From positions 1 through 8,217 of the forward strand of contig DRLW01000261.1 in assembly GCA_011375275.1 (NCBI GenBank): a stretch of 8,217 bases of DNA. The letters run 5' to 3'. Within the stretch, counting starts at the first letter, position 1, and each line of letters opens with the position of its first letter. Made by a program: the position numbers and the translations under genes. Positions 6,748 to 8,217 of this stretch are shown piece by piece. The notes beneath the pieces were generated by a model that made no database searches, had not been told where the DNA came from, and worked only from the letters and a program-made list of their open reading frames with translations. Source of the stretch: Bacteroidota bacterium. Lineage in GTDB: Bacteria; Zhuqueibacterota; Zhuqueibacteria; Zhuqueibacterales; Geothermadaptataceae.

Positions 6748-6913
6748 AGGTGCTTTTCGTATTCAGGGTGTTCGATGTGAGTTTGTGTGAGCAGTGCTTC
6801 CCTGCGCTGCGCGTGCGTTCCCGTTATAATTGTAATCTGAAAACAACCCACCCAGAAGTTTCACGTCTCCATCAGCATGAAGCACAACAACCTGCCACGC
6901 CATGGGTTGTGAT

Positions 6914-6964
6914 GGGCTTTTTCAGATACCCTGTCCTTCCGGTGCAAAGCCCTGATTTGCGACC
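6914..6964 (-). promoter_or_regulatory. Overlapping, mutually exclusive hairpins in the leader of the deacetylase trio
   Basis: In the 266-base gap between epimerase and deacetylase, GGT-GCAAA (6941-6948) pairs with TTTGC-g-ACC (6956-6964) around a 7-base loop with one bulged base. The segment AAAGCCC (6946-6952) can instead pair with GGGCTTT (6914-6920). The two stems share bases 6946-6948 and cannot form together. A further 6-bp inverted repeat, ACAACC (6887-6892) with GGTTGT (6905-6910), follows. No T-run follows any stem on the minus strand. A leader switch is possible, chance is also possible. Confidence 0.25.
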
Positions 6965-7013
6965 AAACCGGGATAAACCAATATGCCAAAAACAGGGTAA
7001 ACTTCTATTCGCG

Positions 7014-7976
7014 TCAGACTGTGCTCGAGGCCACCTCGGAGCTGTATTTCTGCCTGTACCAGTCAACAGTTTTGGCAAGGCCATCTTCAAAAGAAACCTG
7101 TGGCTCGAATTTAAGCAGCCGGCGTGCCAGCTCGATGCCGGCGTGCGAATGCAGAACATCGCCCCGCCGCGGTTCTGTATAGATCGCATTGGCTTTCCTG
7201 CCCATGAGTTCTTCCAGCTTCCCGAGCAGAAAATTGAGCGTGTACCGCCCGCCGCATGCCATGTTCATAGCATGGCCGACTGCCGCATCTGACTCGCAGG
7301 CCAGAAGATTGCCATGCACGACATTATCGACATAAGTAAAATCACGGGATTGCTCACCATCACCGTACACCGTGGGGGAATCACCGCGCAGCATGGCGGT
7401 GATGAATTTGGGGATCACGGCGGCGTAGTGGGAGTTGGGGTCTTGGTTCGGCCCGAAAACATTGAAATAGCGCAATGCAACGGCCGGCAAGCCATAAACC
7501 TGATTGAAGGAAAGCGCGTACTTTTCCTTGGCCATTTTTGAAACTGCATAAGGAGAAACCGGCTGCAGGGGCAACTCTTCGGTCTTGGGCATGACTTCGG
7601 TGTTGCCATAAACCGAGGAGCTCGAAGCGAGCACGATGCGTTTGACCCGCTTATCCCGTGCCGCGACCAGCACGTTCACCGTGCCGACGACATTGACTTC
7701 ATTGGAGGAAATCGGATCATCGATCGAGCGTGGCACCGAGGGCAGGGCAGCCTGATGCAGGATGTATTCTACACCCTCGGCTGCTTTCTGAAATGCGTCG
7801 AGATCGCGAATATCCCCTTTGATAAACTCGATATCGCCGGATAATCCTTCGATATTCTCCATCTTCCCGGTCGAAAGATCATCGAAAACCCGGACACGAT
7901 CTCCATTTTCAAGAATCTTGCGGGCAAGATTGGATCCGATAAAACCAGCTCCTCCGGTTACCAGAAATAAAGCCAT
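7014..7976 (-). CDS. wbpP: NAD-dependent nucleotide-sugar 4-epimerase, WbpP/Gne type
   Basis: This 320-residue protein is an extended short-chain dehydrogenase/reductase. T7-GGAGFIG-14 is the NAD-binding GxxGxxG motif, D32/D33 fits cofactor ribose binding, S119-S121 before VYG holds the catalytic serine, and Y143-x-x-x-K147 is the catalytic pair. LPSVPRSIDDPISSNEVN (78-95), FNVFGPNQDPNSHYAAVIPKF (split here as 171-180 and 181-191) and SRDFTYVDN (210-218) match UDP-GlcNAc 4-epimerases such as WbpP. The position that decides substrate size in GalE-type enzymes (Tyr in E. coli GalE, Cys in human GALE, Ser in WbpP) appears to be S277 in GDVLHS, which favours N-acetylated substrates. It likely makes UDP-GalNAc, or its uronic form, as an EPS precursor in the cytoplasm. 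UDP-glucose 4-epimerase or a related dehydratase remains possible. The ATG at 7976 has a strong AGGAGG. Confidence 0.85.
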   Translation of the reverse strand: MALFLVTGGAGFIGSNLARKILENGDRVRVFDDLSTGKMENIEGLSGDIEFIKGDIRDLDAFQKAAEGVEYILHQAALPSVPRSIDDPISSNEVNVVGTVNVLVAARDKRVKRIVLASSSSVYGNTEVMPKTEELPLQPVSPYAVSKMAKEKYALSFNQVYGLPAVALRYFNVFGPNQDPNSHYAAVIPKFITAMLRGDSPTVYGDGEQSRDFTYVDNVVHGNLLACESDAAVGHAMNMACGGRYTLNFLLGKLEELMGRKANAIYTEPRRGDVLHSHAGIELARRLLKFEPQVSFEDGLAKTVDWYRQKYSSEVASSTV

Positions 7977-7980
7977 TCAG

Positions 7981-7987
7981 TCCTCCT
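7981..7987 (-). promoter_or_regulatory. Strong Shine-Dalgarno of the epimerase gene
   Basis: AGGAGGA on the minus strand ends four bases before the ATG at 7976. It is the best ribosome site in the window and fixes the epimerase start. The other genes here have weak or poor sites by comparison. Confidence 0.85.
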
Positions 7988-8029
7988 GTAGCAAAAAAGT
8001 GTTCCACCTGTAACAGCCCCAAAGACTCT

Positions 8030-8049
8030 TGCGGCACACCCATGCCGCA
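8030..8049 (-). terminator. GC-rich hairpin between autokinase and epimerase
   Basis: TGCGGCA (8030-8036) and TGCCGCA (8043-8049) form a perfect 7-bp stem with a 6-base loop. On the minus strand it is followed by AGAGTCTTT, which lacks a proper U-run. It may be a weak or partial terminator, or an mRNA-stabilising stem downstream of the autokinase gene. Confidence 0.35.
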
Positions 8050-8068
8050 CCATCGCCCCTCAAACAGG

Positions 8069-8081
8069 CCGGTAGTACCGG
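8069..8081. other. Perfect palindrome CCGGTA-g-TACCGG just after the autokinase stop
   Basis: Thirteen bases form a perfect inverted repeat around one central base, beginning two bases after the TGA at 8085-8083. On RNA it could fold as a short stem beside the 8030-8049 hairpin; on DNA it could be a dyad operator. No partner protein is evident. Confidence 0.35.
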
Positions 8082-8082
8082 A

Positions 8083-8217
8083 TCAGGCAACCTGGGGGTG
8101 TGCGTCTTTAGTATAGTATTTATAGGCGTAATATTTATAATCGTAGTAATAAGGCAAGACCCCTTTCATGTTGTTGACGATCACGCCGAGTATATTCAAA
8201 CCGGAATTTTTCATCAA
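8083..8217 (-). CDS. C-terminal end of a bacterial tyrosine autokinase (Wzc/CpsD/XrtA-kinase type), partial
   Basis: Only the last 44 codons are in the window; the gene continues past the right edge, and TGA at 8085-8083 ends it. The fragment reads NSGLNILGVIVNNMKG, the usual last strand of the P-loop kinase domain (family form GVVLN), followed by a tail with nine tyrosines in 13 residues (YYYDYKYYAYKYY) and then TKDAHPQVA. Such a C-terminal tyrosine cluster is the autophosphorylation site of BY-kinases, which sit at the inner membrane and control chain length and export of capsular polysaccharide or EPS through cycles of phosphorylation. The catalytic Walker motifs lie outside the window, so it cannot be said whether it is a fused Wzc-type protein or a separate CpsD-type kinase. 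Its place directly upstream of the epimerase supports an EPS locus. Confidence 0.82.
   Translation of the reverse strand: MMKNSGLNILGVIVNNMKGVLPYYYDYKYYAYKYYTKDAHPQVA

Noticed and set aside
6914..6964. Plus-strand GCAAAGCC resembling the core of a cyclic-di-GMP-I (GEMM) riboswitch.
   Set aside because: The other conserved parts, including the GAAA tetraloop helix, are absent, and the strand is opposite to the genes.
1..8217. CRISPR array, tRNA, rRNA, insertion sequence or phage genes.
   Set aside because: No regularly spaced repeats, no cloverleaf or rRNA-like sequence, and no transposase or integrase frame found on reading both strands.

Overview
This window reads as part of an exopolysaccharide (EPS) assembly and modification locus from a Gram-negative bacterium. 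Every gene I can support lies on the minus strand, so the locus is read from the right edge to the left edge. The base composition is moderately GC-rich by eye. I cannot name the organism. The pairing of an XrtA/PEP-CTERM-type polysaccharide deacetylase with an XrtA/PEP-CTERM-type FemAB protein, plus a membrane-anchored multiheme cytochrome c, fits environmental Gram-negative lineages such as proteobacteria, Desulfobacterota or Calditrichota-like sediment bacteria. That placement is inference.

Layout in the direction of transcription (right to left). (a) 8217-8083: the last 44 codons of a tyrosine autokinase of the Wzc/CpsD type, ending in a tyrosine-rich tail. (b) 8082-7977: a short gap with two hairpins and a strong Shine-Dalgarno. 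(c) 7976-7014: a nucleotide-sugar 4-epimerase of the WbpP/Gne type. (d) 7013-6748: a 266-base leader with overlapping inverted repeats. (e) 6747-5797, 5764-4739 and 4735-3578: a tightly packed trio of XrtA-type polysaccharide deacetylase, FemAB-like GNAT protein and membrane glycosyltransferase family 2. (f) 3577-3179: a 399-base gap holding an inverted pair of degenerate 9-base repeats and a candidate sigma-70 promoter. (g) 3178-2162 and 2074-1022: a second, different NodB-family deacetylase and a phosphotransferase of the aminoglycoside-phosphotransferase/choline-kinase fold. (h) 923-1: the first 307 codons of a membrane protein with five predicted helices and at least two c-type heme sites, cut by the left edge.

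How the genes may work together (inference from families). The autokinase would control polymerisation and export. The epimerase would supply an N-acetylated hexosamine precursor such as UDP-GalNAc. The glycosyltransferase would add a sugar to the lipid-linked repeat. The two deacetylases would remove acetyl groups from amino sugars. The FemAB protein would transfer an acyl or aminoacyl group, and the kinase-fold protein could phosphorylate a sugar or a lipid-linked intermediate. No exosortase, PEP-CTERM substrate, flippase or polymerase is visible here, so they must lie outside the window if present. The cytochrome has no obvious role in EPS and may belong to a separate respiratory unit further left.

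I see no insertion sequence, CRISPR array, tRNA or rRNA. The parts most worth following up are the kinase-fold gene of unknown substrate, the membrane/multiheme cytochrome with an unusual CX4CH site, and the repeat-bearing gap at 3179-3577.
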